Positions 1 through 7,987 of a stretch of DNA of 35,969 nucleotides are shown here, piece by piece. The translations under genes were made by a program, and so were the position numbers. Each line of letters opens with the position of its first letter. The stretch's first letter is position 1. Below the pieces are notes generated by a model, which had not been told where the DNA came from, did not search any database, and saw nothing but the letters and a program-made list of their open reading frames with translations. The stretch spans positions 101,219 to 137,187 of the forward strand of contig NZ_KE159770.1 in NCBI RefSeq assembly GCF_000403455.2. Direction: 5' to 3'. Origin of the DNA: Dorea sp. 5-2 (GTDB taxonomy: Bacteria > Bacillota > Clostridia > Lachnospirales > Lachnospiraceae).

Positions 1-186
1 GAAAAACATAGTTATGGATTAGGATTAATAGTAACCAAACTGGAGGAAACACAACTCACCTCAATAGCGTTATCGGTACTTACAGCGAACCTCTTCAAAA
101 TGCAGAGGAGGATTCTCTGCGCCCTGTTAAGTCTCTTAGAAGGCTTCCCCGAAGAGATTTCGGGGAAGTTTGTAATGGTGACTTAA
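1..186 (+). pseudogene. Transposase-like C-terminal fragment (5' part outside window)
   Basis: An open frame runs from the first base of the window to a TAA at 184-186, giving about 61 residues with no start codon inside the window. It begins EKHSYGLGLIVTKLEETQ and continues with a hydrophobic/basic stretch (ALSVLTANLFKMQRR). This resembles the C-terminal tail of DDE transposases of the IS1182/IS5 type, where a Leu-rich helix follows the catalytic Glu region. That family assignment is from memory of the pattern and is tentative. No terminal inverted repeat could be checked because only one end is visible. Whether the element is complete upstream is unknown. Confidence 0.5.
144..168 (+). terminator. 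GC-rich hairpin at the end of the transposase-like gene
   Basis: A perfect 10-bp stem (CTTCCCCGAA at 144-153, TTCGGGGAAG at 159-168) has a 5-nt loop and lies inside the last codons of the transposase-like frame. Only a short T-rich tract (TTTGT) follows. It may be a terminator that limits transcription from the mobile element into the acetyltransferase gene, or part of the element's end. Confidence 0.45.
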
Positions 187-224
187 TCAGCAGGCACTAA
201 TTAACAGCATATGAGGTGTATCAC

Positions 225-737
225 ATGGGACTAAAATTGATTTCTGCATATGGACATGTACCGGAAGTGGGACAGCTCTTTACAGAATATACGGAGATGC
301 TGATTGCCGGAGATCCTTCTTTCAAGGAATATCTTGACATTCAGAATTATGACGAAGAATTGGATCATCTGGATGAGAAATACGGGCAGCCTTTCGGCAG
401 ACTGTATCTGGCTTATTATGATGAGGAATTGGCAGGCTGTATCGGATTAAAGAAGATCGACGAGAATAACTGTGAGATGAAACGTCTGTATGTAAGATCC
501 GGATTTCGCGGGAAGCATATTGGAAGCCGGTTGATCGAACAGATTATAGAAGACGCAAAAAGAATCGGATATTCGCATATGTGGCTAGATACATTGCCCT
601 TTCTTGAAAGCGCTATTCATTTGTACAGAGAATATGGGTTCTATGAGACAGACAGTTATAATGACAGTCCGATGAGTACCTCTATCTATATGAAGTTGGA
701 TCTCATGAATTCTTTGGCGTCAGAAGGGGGAAATTAG
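225..737 (+). CDS. GNAT family N-acetyltransferase
   Basis: 170 residues. It probably transfers an acetyl group from acetyl-CoA to an amine; the substrate is unknown. The acetyl-CoA-binding motif A is visible as LYVRSGFRGKHIGSRLIEQ, with the R-G-K-H-I-G pyrophosphate loop and the following helix. Motif B-like residues LYREYGFYE lie near the C-terminus. I chose ATG 225 because GAGGTG at 213-218 sits 6 nt upstream; a GTG at 216 would add three residues but overlaps that ribosome site. The gene abuts a second GNAT gene, so the two are probably co-transcribed. Its place beside a transposase remnant suggests an accessory gene. GNAT membership is secure; the function is not. Confidence 0.85.
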   Translation: MGLKLISAYGHVPEVGQLFTEYTEMLIAGDPSFKEYLDIQNYDEELDHLDEKYGQPFGRLYLAYYDEELAGCIGLKKIDENNCEMKRLYVRSGFRGKHIGSRLIEQIIEDAKRIGYSHMWLDTLPFLESAIHLYREYGFYETDSYNDSPMSTSIYMKLDLMNSLASEGGN

Positions 738-1202
738 ATGAATATTAGAAAAGCTGCTGCAGGAGATTTATCCAGAATAGCTGAAATCTTTGTCTTTAAT
801 AACCGGATGAACTTTTATCCTATTTTCAAGGACGAAGGGTTCTCATTCGGAGAACTCCAGGTAGTATCATTGGCTGATGCTTATTTTAAAAATATAATAA
901 GCAATATCTATGTGTTTGATGACGGAGTGGTAAAAGGATTTATTCAGATAAATGAGACTGAAATTGTAAAATTATATGTAGATACTTTTTTTCAAAGCGA
1001 GGGGATCGGCGGCAGGCTCATGGAATATGCAGTGAAAGAATTTCACGCAGATCATTTGTGGGCTTTGGAGAAGAATACCCGGGCGATCACTTTCTATCAA
1101 AGGCACAGATTTCAATTGACCGACGAGAAGAAGTTTGAAGAAGGTACGACCGAGTATCTGGTCAAACTGGCGCTTTGTCCTGCCGAAAGAGTGGAAGGAT
1201 GA
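738..1202 (+). CDS. GNAT family N-acetyltransferase (second of pair)
   Basis: 154 residues, starting at ATG 738 directly after the TAG of the preceding GNAT gene, with a G-rich ribosome site at about 724-730. The acetyl-CoA loop is LYVDTFFQSEGIGGRLMEY (the Q-S-E-G-I-G form of motif A), and FYQRHRF near residue 118 matches the conserved C-terminal aromatic segment. The two neighbours differ in sequence, so they look like separate family members and not a fresh duplication. The acceptor substrate cannot be told from sequence. Confidence 0.83.
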   Translation: MNIRKAAAGDLSRIAEIFVFNNRMNFYPIFKDEGFSFGELQVVSLADAYFKNIISNIYVFDDGVVKGFIQINETEIVKLYVDTFFQSEGIGGRLMEYAVKEFHADHLWALEKNTRAITFYQRHRFQLTDEKKFEEGTTEYLVKLALCPAERVEG

Positions 1203-1226
1203 TTGTGGTATGATAAGGAAAATCTG

Positions 1227-1307
1227 ATGATGAAAATTATTATGGATCAAACAGGTAAAATTAAGAAAGAGTTGGTTATGGAGGTGGGGGTATGGGCAGT
1301 TATCTAA
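1227..1307 (+). CDS. Possible 26-residue leader or orphan ORF
   Basis: A short frame starts at ATG 1227 (a second ATG follows at 1230). AAGGAAAA lies about 8 nt upstream. The peptide begins MMKIIMDQTGKIKKELVMEV. Its stop, at 1305-1307, lies 13 nt inside the following ATPase gene, so it could couple translation to that gene, or be the remnant of a longer gene. No homology is recognised and it may be a chance ORF. Confidence 0.2.
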   Translation: MMKIIMDQTGKIKKELVMEVGVWAVI

Positions 1308-2473
1308 ATCCTGGGAACAAAGGGTTTCGTGAAAGCTTGAATTCTGCAATTTATATAGACAAGACCGGATTTATTGAAAAGATGAATTCTGTCTTGGATA
1401 CACAACAGAAATTTATTTGTGTCAGCCGTCCAAGAAGATTTGGAAAATCTGTGGCGGCAAATATGTTGGCAGCATACTATAACCGATGCGAAGATTCTTC
1501 GAAGATGTTTGAAAATCGGATTATCAGCCAGGCAAAGTCCTACAACAGGCACTTGAATCAATACGATGTTGTAAAGATTAATATGCAAGATTTTTTAAGT
1601 GCGGCGAATGGAATGGATGAGATGCTGCGGCTGCTTCAGAAGAGAGTCATTGCAGAGCTGAAACGTGCATATCCGGAATATGTGGATAGTGAGAATCTGA
1701 TATTTGTGATGCAGGATATTTTCGCATACACGAACTGTCCCTTTGTCATCTTAATCGATGAATGGGACTGCCTTTTCCGTGAATACCGGCAGGATGAGGA
1801 CGCGCAGAAGAAATACCTTGATTTCCTGCGTGCATGGCTGAAAGACAAGGATTATGTGGCTTTGGCATATATGACGGGTATTCTTCCGATAAAAAAATAC
1901 GGCTCTCATTCCGCATTAAATATGTTCACCGAGTATTCTATGACAGACCCAGGCGATCTGGCAGAGTATTTTGGATTTACGGAAGATGAAGTCAGATCCC
2001 TCTGTGCAAAATATAAGATGAGTTTCGAAGAAACGAAGGTATGGTATGACGGTTACCGACTTGTAACCCATACGAAAGATGGTGATAGATATCACCATAT
2101 GTACAATCCAAAGTCTGTGGTAGAAGCTATGCTCCGGCACAGGTTCAGCACATACTGGAATCGGACGGAAACCTATGAGGCGCTTAAAGTCTATATCCAG
2201 ATGGATATGGATGGGCTTAAAGATGCAGTGGTACGGATGCTGGCGAGAGAAGAAGTCCATATCCATACAGAGACCTTCGAAAATGATATGACAACATTCG
2301 CATCAAAGGATGATGTTTTGACATTGCTGGTACATCTGGGGTATCTGACCTACGACAGTACAAAAGAAACTGTTGCTATTCCCAACAAAGAGGTTTCACA
2401 AGAATATGTGAATGCAATCAGTACAATGGATTGGCAGGAGGTGATCCATTCTGTGGAAGTGTCTCGAAATTGA
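1292..2473 (+). CDS. AAA-ATPase-like protein, C-terminal nuclease domain missing
   Basis: 393 residues with GGAGGTGGGGG just before ATG 1292. The N-terminus (YIDKTGFIEKMN) and a P-loop of form SRPRRFGKSVAANML near residues 47-60 are typical of the AAA-ATPase_like family (PF09820). The Walker B segment FVILIDEWD is near residues 150-158. Family members usually run to about 520-560 residues and end in a PD-(D/E)XK nuclease-like DUF1703 domain. Here the frame stops after VIHSVEVSRN, where that domain would begin, and no remnant was seen in the 40 bases before the next gene. These proteins are common in gut Firmicutes and Bacteroidetes; their biological role is not established, though mobility or defence links have been suggested. 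Confidence 0.85.
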   Translation: MGSYLNPGNKGFRESLNSAIYIDKTGFIEKMNSVLDTQQKFICVSRPRRFGKSVAANMLAAYYNRCEDSSKMFENRIISQAKSYNRHLNQYDVVKINMQDFLSAANGMDEMLRLLQKRVIAELKRAYPEYVDSENLIFVMQDIFAYTNCPFVILIDEWDCLFREYRQDEDAQKKYLDFLRAWLKDKDYVALAYMTGILPIKKYGSHSALNMFTEYSMTDPGDLAEYFGFTEDEVRSLCAKYKMSFEETKVWYDGYRLVTHTKDGDRYHHMYNPKSVVEAMLRHRFSTYWNRTETYEALKVYIQMDMDGLKDAVVRMLAREEVHIHTETFENDMTTFASKDDVLTLLVHLGYLTYDSTKETVAIPNKEVSQEYVNAISTMDWQEVIHSVEVSRN

Positions 2474-2522
2474 GAAAATACAGAAAGAAGTGTAAGATAT
2501 AGATGATAAGAGGGTGAATGAT

Positions 2523-4121
2523 ATGGCAAAAAAATTCAATGTAACAGCAGTCTGTATGCCGGATAAGCATTATATGGTGAACATCGAAGAACGTCTCAGA
2601 CAGATCAAAGACCTGGTTGATGAAGGTTTGTATTTTACAATCAACAGGGCTAGACAATATGGAAAGACAACAACATTACTGGCGTTGGAAGAATACTTAA
2701 GGCAAGACTATCATGTTGTTTCTCTGGATTTTCAGACTTTTGGTTCAGAAGAGTTTACGAATGAAAATATTTTTGCCCTCTCCTTTGCGGGAGCATTTAT
2801 CCGGCAGATAAAATCAGAATTCTCTGTTTCATCAGAACAGCTTAAGAAGACCATCATGCAGGTAGAGACAATCGTGGAAGATGAGCGAAAAAGTTTCAGA
2901 CTGTTGAAGCTTTTTGAAAAAATCAGTGACATATGTGCACAAATGGATAAACCTGTTGTTTTGATGATCGATGAGGTAGACAGTGCGGCTAATAATCAGG
3001 TTTTTCTTGATTTTTTAGCCCAACTGCGTGCTTACTATATCAGGCGTACTACTTGGCCTACTTTTAAATCTGTGATTCTGGCGGGGGTGTATGATATAAA
3101 GAACCTGGTGAGGAAGCTTCGTCCAGATGAAGAGCATAAGGTAAATAGTCCCTGGAATATTGCCGCTGATTTTGGGGTTGAGATGAGCCTTACCAAAGAA
3201 GGCATTGCTGAAATGCTTCGGGAGTATAAGGTGGATTATCAGCTTGACATGAATGAAAACGAGATGGCGGACTTACTTTACAGTGAAACCTCCGGATATC
3301 CTTTCCTTGTATCAAAACTCTGTAAATTGATGGATGAGGAAATCAGCAAGGCAGAAGGAGGAAGGGCGCAGGCATGGACAGTCGGCGGATTTATGGATGC
3401 ATTAAGGATTCTGACTGCGGAAAAGAATACATTATATGAATCCATTGTCGGTAAAGTGATCACTTATCCTGAATTAAATGATATTCTGCAGGATAAGATT
3501 TTTAATGGACAGACCGTGGCATATACAGCGACAAATCCGGTGATCGACCTGGCTGCAATGTTTGGAATCATCAAAAATATTGACGGTGTGGCTGTTCCGG
3601 CAAATAAAATTTTTGCAAAAGTATTGTCAGATTATTATCTGTCACTGGACGAGATGAAAAATCTGGAAATATATAAGGCGTCTCAGCAAGAAAAAGTACA
3701 GTTTATCAGGGACGGTAAGCTCAATATGCGATTGGTTATCGAAAGATTTGCTGAGCATTTTACAGATATTTATGGAAAGAAAGGGGAAAAGTTCGTTGAG
3801 AAGGAAGGACGTAAGTATTTCCTTCTTTATCTAAAACCGATTATCAATGGAAGAGGACACTACTCATTGGAGGCAGTAACGACAAGTGAAAATCGTATGG
3901 ATCTGATCGTCTATTACCAGAAGGAGTTTTTTATCATAGAAATGAAGATTTGGAGAGGTGCTAAGAAACACAAGGATGGTGAGAAACAACTGCTTGGCTA
4001 TATGGATGAATATCATCAAGAAACAGGTTATTTAATTACTTTCAATTTCAACAAGACAAAAAGTCCGGGGATAAAGGAAATAAGAATAGATAAGAAAACT
4101 TTAATTGAAGCTGTTATATAA
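2523..4121 (+). CDS. AAA-like ATPase with C-terminal PD-(D/E)XK-like domain
   Basis: 532 residues from ATG 2523, with AAGAGGG about 8 nt upstream (GTG 2514 would overlap the ribosome site). N-terminal P-loop ATPase: NRARQYGKTTTLLAL (Walker A variant) near residues 40-54, and VVLMIDEVDS (Walker B). The C-terminus has a nuclease-like signature: an Asp in RMDLIV, then FFIIEMKIW with the E-x-K pair, followed by a helix with a conserved Gln and Tyr (KQLLGYMDEY). The architecture matches the AAA_35-like group often misnamed in databases. It follows the truncated relative by about 50 bases, so the two form a pair. Function is unknown; the restriction-like fold suggests DNA processing, which is inference. 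Confidence 0.82.
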   Translation: MAKKFNVTAVCMPDKHYMVNIEERLRQIKDLVDEGLYFTINRARQYGKTTTLLALEEYLRQDYHVVSLDFQTFGSEEFTNENIFALSFAGAFIRQIKSEFSVSSEQLKKTIMQVETIVEDERKSFRLLKLFEKISDICAQMDKPVVLMIDEVDSAANNQVFLDFLAQLRAYYIRRTTWPTFKSVILAGVYDIKNLVRKLRPDEEHKVNSPWNIAADFGVEMSLTKEGIAEMLREYKVDYQLDMNENEMADLLYSETSGYPFLVSKLCKLMDEEISKAEGGRAQAWTVGGFMDALRILTAEKNTLYESIVGKVITYPELNDILQDKIFNGQTVAYTATNPVIDLAAMFGIIKNIDGVAVPANKIFAKVLSDYYLSLDEMKNLEIYKASQQEKVQFIRDGKLNMRLVIERFAEHFTDIYGKKGEKFVEKEGRKYFLLYLKPIINGRGHYSLEAVTTSENRMDLIVYYQKEFFIIEMKIWRGAKKHKDGEKQLLGYMDEYHQETGYLITFNFNKTKSPGIKEIRIDKKTLIEAVI

Positions 4122-4142
4122 AAGTAATCATCATCAGCTTTA

Positions 4143-4171
4143 TTGTATTTTGCTGGCAAATGATGTATAAT
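4143..4171 (+). promoter_or_regulatory. Candidate sigma-A promoter
   Basis: TTGTAT at 4143-4148 and a perfect TATAAT at 4166-4171 are separated by exactly 17 bases. It lies 22 bases downstream of the ATPase stop and would start a transcript at about 4178. That transcript would cover the small ORF at 4215, the PAP2 gene and the FAD oxidoreductase gene. Confidence 0.6.
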
Positions 4172-4214
4172 CTATTCCGAATCTTGAAGGCAAAGTATTT
4201 CATGAAAGTCAGAG

Positions 4215-4445
4215 ATGAGTCAAATGAACAATACGAACAAGTTTAATGGTCCGGATACAGCGATGTCAGGATCGTCAACGGGACAGACGCACAGACTTCT
4301 TTGGCTGAGCAGATATTTAGAAGAAATATCCGATCTGTATGACCAATATGAGACGGATGGTTCCTTGCTTGTTCCGAATAAAATGGCAGTATATTTCGGA
4401 ACATGGAATGCAATACGTAGAAATGATGAGAAAAGAGGAATCTAA
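4215..4445 (+). CDS. Hypothetical protein, 76 residues
   Basis: A 76-residue frame from ATG 4215 to TAA 4443-4445, ending one base before the PAP2 start codon. The first half is polar and low complexity (MSQMNNTNKFNGPDTAMSG); the second half contains an amphipathic helix (LLWLSRYLEEISDLYDQYE) and ends in a basic tail. No strong ribosome site is visible; AGAG at 4211-4214 is weak. No family is recognised. The close spacing and upstream promoter support expression, but it could also be the broken N-terminus of a former regulator. Confidence 0.4.
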   Translation: MSQMNNTNKFNGPDTAMSGSSTGQTHRLLWLSRYLEEISDLYDQYETDGSLLVPNKMAVYFGTWNAIRRNDEKRGI

Positions 4446-4446
4446 G

Positions 4447-5133
4447 ATGCAAAACAGACGAATGAATTTTATTATTACCGGAATATGGCTGCTTCTGTTC
4501 ATAGTCTTCACAGCTTTGGTACAGTTGATCGATGTCGCGCCGATCGGACCGGACGGTTCAAGTGTGGGCTTTGCCTCTGTAAATGCGCTTGTCCGCGATT
4601 CTCTCGGGGCTCATAAGATCTGGTATACCATTACGGAATGGCTTGGTTTCCTTCCGCTTTTTACTGCGGTTATATTCGCCGTGATCGGACTGATCCAGTG
4701 TATCAGGAGAAGAAGTCTGTTCAAAGTCGACACAAGCATCATTTTTCTCGGAATTTTCTATATGGTTACGATCATGATGTATATACTGTTCGAAGTTTAT
4801 ATTGTAAATTACAGGCCAATCCTGGTAGAAGACAAGCTGGAAGCATCCTATCCGTCTTCCCACACGATGCTGGCATGCTGTTTCATGGCGGCAGCGGCGC
4901 TGGAATGCAGGGTCCTGATCAAGAAAAGAGGCGTCAACTTGTTCATAAGCCTGGCATCTGTGATCATCATGGTTGTAATGGTTGCAGGACGGCTTGCTTC
5001 GGGTGCACACTGGTTTACGGATATCATAGGAGGACTGCTGATTAGCGGCGCTCTGATCATGGGTCTGTATTCCGCTTTGACTGCGCTTTGCGGCAGACGG
5101 CAAAGGGCAGGATCAAAGGGCGATCAAAGATAA
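4447..5133 (+). CDS. PAP2-superfamily membrane phosphatase
   Basis: 228 residues from ATG 4447 (GAGGAA at 4436-4441 is the ribosome site; longer frames to 4339 overlap the upstream ORF). It has about five or six membrane segments. Type-2 phosphatidic acid phosphatase motifs are present: a reduced C1 ending in NYRP, C2 as PSSH and C3 as GRLASGAHWFTDIIGG, with the catalytic His pair and Asp. Family enzymes remove phosphate from lipid phosphates such as phosphatidate or undecaprenyl pyrophosphate on the outer face of the membrane. The substrate cannot be assigned from sequence. The FAD oxidoreductase gene follows after 18 bases. Confidence 0.85.
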   Translation: MQNRRMNFIITGIWLLLFIVFTALVQLIDVAPIGPDGSSVGFASVNALVRDSLGAHKIWYTITEWLGFLPLFTAVIFAVIGLIQCIRRRSLFKVDTSIIFLGIFYMVTIMMYILFEVYIVNYRPILVEDKLEASYPSSHTMLACCFMAAAALECRVLIKKRGVNLFISLASVIIMVVMVAGRLASGAHWFTDIIGGLLISGALIMGLYSALTALCGRRQRAGSKGDQR

Positions 5134-5151
5134 TCAGAAGGAGAAGAGATC

Positions 5152-6786
5152 ATGATACGGATCAGTCAGTTGAAGTTAAGCGTCGGTCACACCGAAGAAG
5201 CGTTAAGGGCGAAGATCTGCAAGCTTCTTCGCATCAAGGAAGATTCGCTTCTGTCGTACATGCGGAAGAAACAGTCCCTGGACGCCCGGAAGAAACCGCA
5301 GCTCTTCTATGTCTATACGATAGATGTAAAAGTAAAGAATGAAAATGAGGTAAAAAAGCACATCCGCAGGCAGAAGAACTCCAATATTCTGTTTTTGCCG
5401 GATGAGAAGAAATATGCATTGAGAGCCAGCGGAACAAGACCGCTGGCTCATCGTCCTGTGGTGATCGGGACGGGACCTGCAGGCTTGTTCTGCGGATACG
5501 AGCTTGCTCGGCTTGGTTACCGCCCGATTCTTCTGGAACGAGGCGCGTCTGTGGAGGAACGGCTGAAGGACGTGGAAGAATTCTGGAACACAGGGGTCTT
5601 GAACCCTCATTCCAACGTGCAGTTCGGTGAGGGCGGAGCAGGGACATTCTCCGACGGGAAGCTGAACACGCTGGTTCATGATCCTCTGGGGCGCAATGTC
5701 CATGTCCTGGAGATCTTCGTGGAAAACGGCGCTCCGGAAGAGATCCTGTACCAAAGCAAACCCCATATCGGAACGGATATTCTGGCGAATGTGGTGCGAA
5801 ATATGCGGGAATATATTATTTCTCATGGCGGTGAGGTACGGTTTCATTCGCAGGTGACAGATCTGGTGAGTACAGAAGATGAGGGGATCAGAAAATTAAC
5901 GGGACTTAAGGTAAGGACACGGCAGAATACAGAAAAAGTTCTGGATACGGAGATCGCGGTCCTTGCCATCGGACATAGCGCAAGAGATACCTTTTTGATG
6001 CTGAAGGATTGCAAGATCTCCATGGAAGCAAAAGCATTCGCCGTGGGAATCCGTATGGAACACCCACAGTCTATGATCGATCATGCGCAATATGGTACGG
6101 AATGCGGTTCGGACCTTCCGGCGGCCGCCTATAAGCTGACGGCGAATCTGCCGGACGGAAGGGGCGTCTATACGTTCTGCATGTGCCCGGGAGGCTACGT
6201 CGTCAATGCATCCTCGGAATCCTGCCGTCTGGCTGTAAACGGCATGAGCTACCATGCAAGAGACGGGATCAATGCCAACAGCGCTGTAGTCGTAACGGTC
6301 ACTCCGAAGGATTATCCGGTCAATGACGGCGCTTCAGGCGCTTTAGCCGGAATGGAATTCCAGCGCAGGCTTGAAGAAGCGGCATACAGGGAAGGGCGCG
6401 GGAAGATTCCGGTACAGTTATTCGAAGATTTCTGCAAAAACTGTCCTTCCGAGGGTCCGGGCGGGTTTCTGCCGCAGACGAAGGGAAGCTATGATTGGGG
6501 GAATGTACGGGCAATTTTCCCGGAAGAACTGGCGGAAGCTTTGGCGGAAGGGATCCGTTCCTTTGGGAAGAGGCTGAAGGGATATGACCGTCCGGACGCA
6601 CTGGTTTCAGGCGTTGAGAGCCGGACCTCATCCCCTGTGAAGATCCTTCGGGACGAAACCATGCAAAGCAGCATAAGCGGCGTCTATCCATGCGGCGAAG
6701 GCGCCGGATATGCCGGAGGTATTACGTCCGCGGCAATGGACGGTGTGAAAATTGCGGAGGCTATCATAAAGGAGTATCGCGCATAG
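5152..6786 (+). CDS. FAD-dependent oxidoreductase (COG2509-type)
   Basis: 544 residues, with AGAAGGAGAAGAG upstream of ATG 5152. The first 90 or so residues form a small N-terminal domain with basic motifs (YMRKKQSLDARKK). A Rossmann fold follows, with the dinucleotide loop VIGTGPAGLFCGYELARLG at about residues 104-122 and LERGASVEERL binding the FAD ribose. The segment QFGEGGAGTFSDGKL is characteristic of this uncharacterised dehydrogenase family. Near the C-terminus, YPCGEGAGYAGGITSAAMDG is the second FAD-contact motif. Length matches the family. The physiological substrate is unknown. The gene is widespread in clostridia and not part of the accessory segment. Confidence 0.9.
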   Translation: MIRISQLKLSVGHTEEALRAKICKLLRIKEDSLLSYMRKKQSLDARKKPQLFYVYTIDVKVKNENEVKKHIRRQKNSNILFLPDEKKYALRASGTRPLAHRPVVIGTGPAGLFCGYELARLGYRPILLERGASVEERLKDVEEFWNTGVLNPHSNVQFGEGGAGTFSDGKLNTLVHDPLGRNVHVLEIFVENGAPEEILYQSKPHIGTDILANVVRNMREYIISHGGEVRFHSQVTDLVSTEDEGIRKLTGLKVRTRQNTEKVLDTEIAVLAIGHSARDTFLMLKDCKISMEAKAFAVGIRMEHPQSMIDHAQYGTECGSDLPAAAYKLTANLPDGRGVYTFCMCPGGYVVNASSESCRLAVNGMSYHARDGINANSAVVVTVTPKDYPVNDGASGALAGMEFQRRLEEAAYREGRGKIPVQLFEDFCKNCPSEGPGGFLPQTKGSYDWGNVRAIFPEELAEALAEGIRSFGKRLKGYDRPDALVSGVESRTSSPVKILRDETMQSSISGVYPCGEGAGYAGGITSAAMDGVKIAEAIIKEYRA

Positions 6787-6883
6787 GCAATGCCGGACCA
6801 TACGGACAGGAATTTTATATGCAAATTCCCCGCATATTCGACATGTCTGCATGTAGCTTAAGAAATTTTTAATGTGATAGCTC

Positions 6884-6912
6884 TATACACCGTTTCTGAA
6901 ATGTGATAAAAT
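6884..6912 (+). promoter_or_regulatory. Candidate sigma-A promoter before DUF4321 gene
   Basis: TATACA at 6884-6889 and TAAAAT at 6907-6912 are 17 bases apart, with TGA directly before the -10 box (extended -10). The lexA promoter has a similar ATGTGATA-rAAT core. The 170-base gap 6787-6956 holds this promoter and a direct repeat of AATGTGATA (6871-6879 and 6900-6908); nothing else was recognised. Confidence 0.55.
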
Positions 6913-6956
6913 ATATTGAGTTTTTTAGATAGAGAAAAAGGGGATGGATACATAAT

Positions 6957-7217
6957 ATGAAAGGAACAGGAAGCAAAAACACCTGGGCTTTATTTCTGTT
7001 TATCCTGACAGGGATCGTACTTGGAGGATTTATCGGAATGCTGGCAGAAGGAGTACCGGTTTTAAGTTGGCTCAGTTATGGACAGGCATTTGGATTGGAA
7101 GAACCGGTAGTCCTGAATCTGGGAATTCTGGTACTGACATTCGGCATGTCAATTAAGATTACCATTGCAAGCATCATTGGTGTCGTTCTTGCTATTATAA
7201 TTTATCGTTTCTTATGA
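6957..7217 (+). CDS. DUF4321 small membrane protein
   Basis: 86 residues. Two hydrophobic segments (about residues 9-28 and 62-84) flank a short soluble stretch containing SWLSYGQAFGLEEPVVLNLG, which is typical of the DUF4321 family. In clostridia this gene usually lies directly before radC and the mre operon, as here. ATG 6957 is preceded by AAAAAGGGG about 12 bases upstream; the nearer ATG 6944 opens a frame that stops at once. No function is known. A role in envelope growth is suggested only by position. Confidence 0.82.
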   Translation: MKGTGSKNTWALFLFILTGIVLGGFIGMLAEGVPVLSWLSYGQAFGLEEPVVLNLGILVLTFGMSIKITIASIIGVVLAIIIYRFL

Positions 7218-7279
7218 TATTATTGATATTACAGTATTTGAAATTTCTATTATGAGTGTCGTACGAATCCAAAGATAAG

Positions 7280-7972
7280 ATGAAGCAGTCCAATACGATA
7301 AAGGAGATTCCGGTAACGGAACGTCCTTATGAGAAATGTGAGCAGAGAGGAAGCGCAAGCCTTAGCGACGAAGAGCTGCTTGCCGTACTTTTAAGAACCG
7401 GAACCCGCGGAGAGAGTGCGTTAGCATTGGCGAGGCATATCCTCTATCATGCGGGAGAGACCGGAATACTGGGCATCCATCAGTTCAGCATGGAACGGCT
7501 CATGGCCATCAAAGGGATCGGTAAGGTGAAAGCAATTCAGCTTTCTTGTATTTCAGAGCTTGCAAAACGCCTTTCCAAAGCAACCTATCAGGAAGCTTTG
7601 TGTTTCTCTGAGCCTGGCTCTATTGCCAGATATTATATGGAAGATCTGCGGCATGAGAAGCAGGAGTTGATGAAACTTCTGATGCTGAATACAAAAGCAC
7701 GATTGATCGGCGAGACCAACATATCGAAAGGAACCGTGAACGCATCTTTGATCACACCGAGAGAACTTTTTATAGAAGCGTTGCAGAAGAATGCCGTATC
7801 CATCGTAATAATGCATAACCACCCAAGCGGAGATCCGACTCCCAGCCGTGAAGATATGCTGATCACCAAGAGAATTCTTGACGCAGGTGCATTAATTGGA
7901 ATTGAGTTGTTAGATCATATTATCATTGGCAATAATCAGTATATAAGTTTTCGGGAAGAAGGGCTGCTTTAG
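7280..7972 (+). CDS. radC: RadC family (JAB/MPN domain) protein
   Basis: About 230 residues. The N-terminal part has an ERPYEKC motif and a helix-hairpin-helix region (MAIKGIGKVKAIQL). The C-terminal part is a JAMM/MPN metal-binding domain with MHNHPSGDPTPSRED, carrying the two His and the Asp of the zinc site. Start: ATG 7280 gives the usual short lead before TIKEIP, although its ribosome site (AAAGATAAG) is weak. GTG 7256 would add eight residues and has no ribosome site. RadC was long called a DNA-repair protein; its enzymatic role is unresolved. It precedes mreB, as in many Firmicutes. Confidence 0.9.
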   Translation: MKQSNTIKEIPVTERPYEKCEQRGSASLSDEELLAVLLRTGTRGESALALARHILYHAGETGILGIHQFSMERLMAIKGIGKVKAIQLSCISELAKRLSKATYQEALCFSEPGSIARYYMEDLRHEKQELMKLLMLNTKARLIGETNISKGTVNASLITPRELFIEALQKNAVSIVIMHNHPSGDPTPSREDMLITKRILDAGALIGIELLDHIIIGNNQYISFREEGLL

Positions 7973-7987
7973 AAAGGATCTGGTCAG

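Noticed and set aside
4558..5103. Long minus-strand ORF opposite PAP2
   Set aside because: Residue composition (many His, Gln, Arg) is typical of an antisense shadow, and the plus-strand frame has clear family motifs.
5203..5847. Minus-strand ORF of 214 codons opposite the FAD oxidoreductase
   Set aside because: It overlaps strongly conserved FAD motifs on the other strand and has no recognisable domain.
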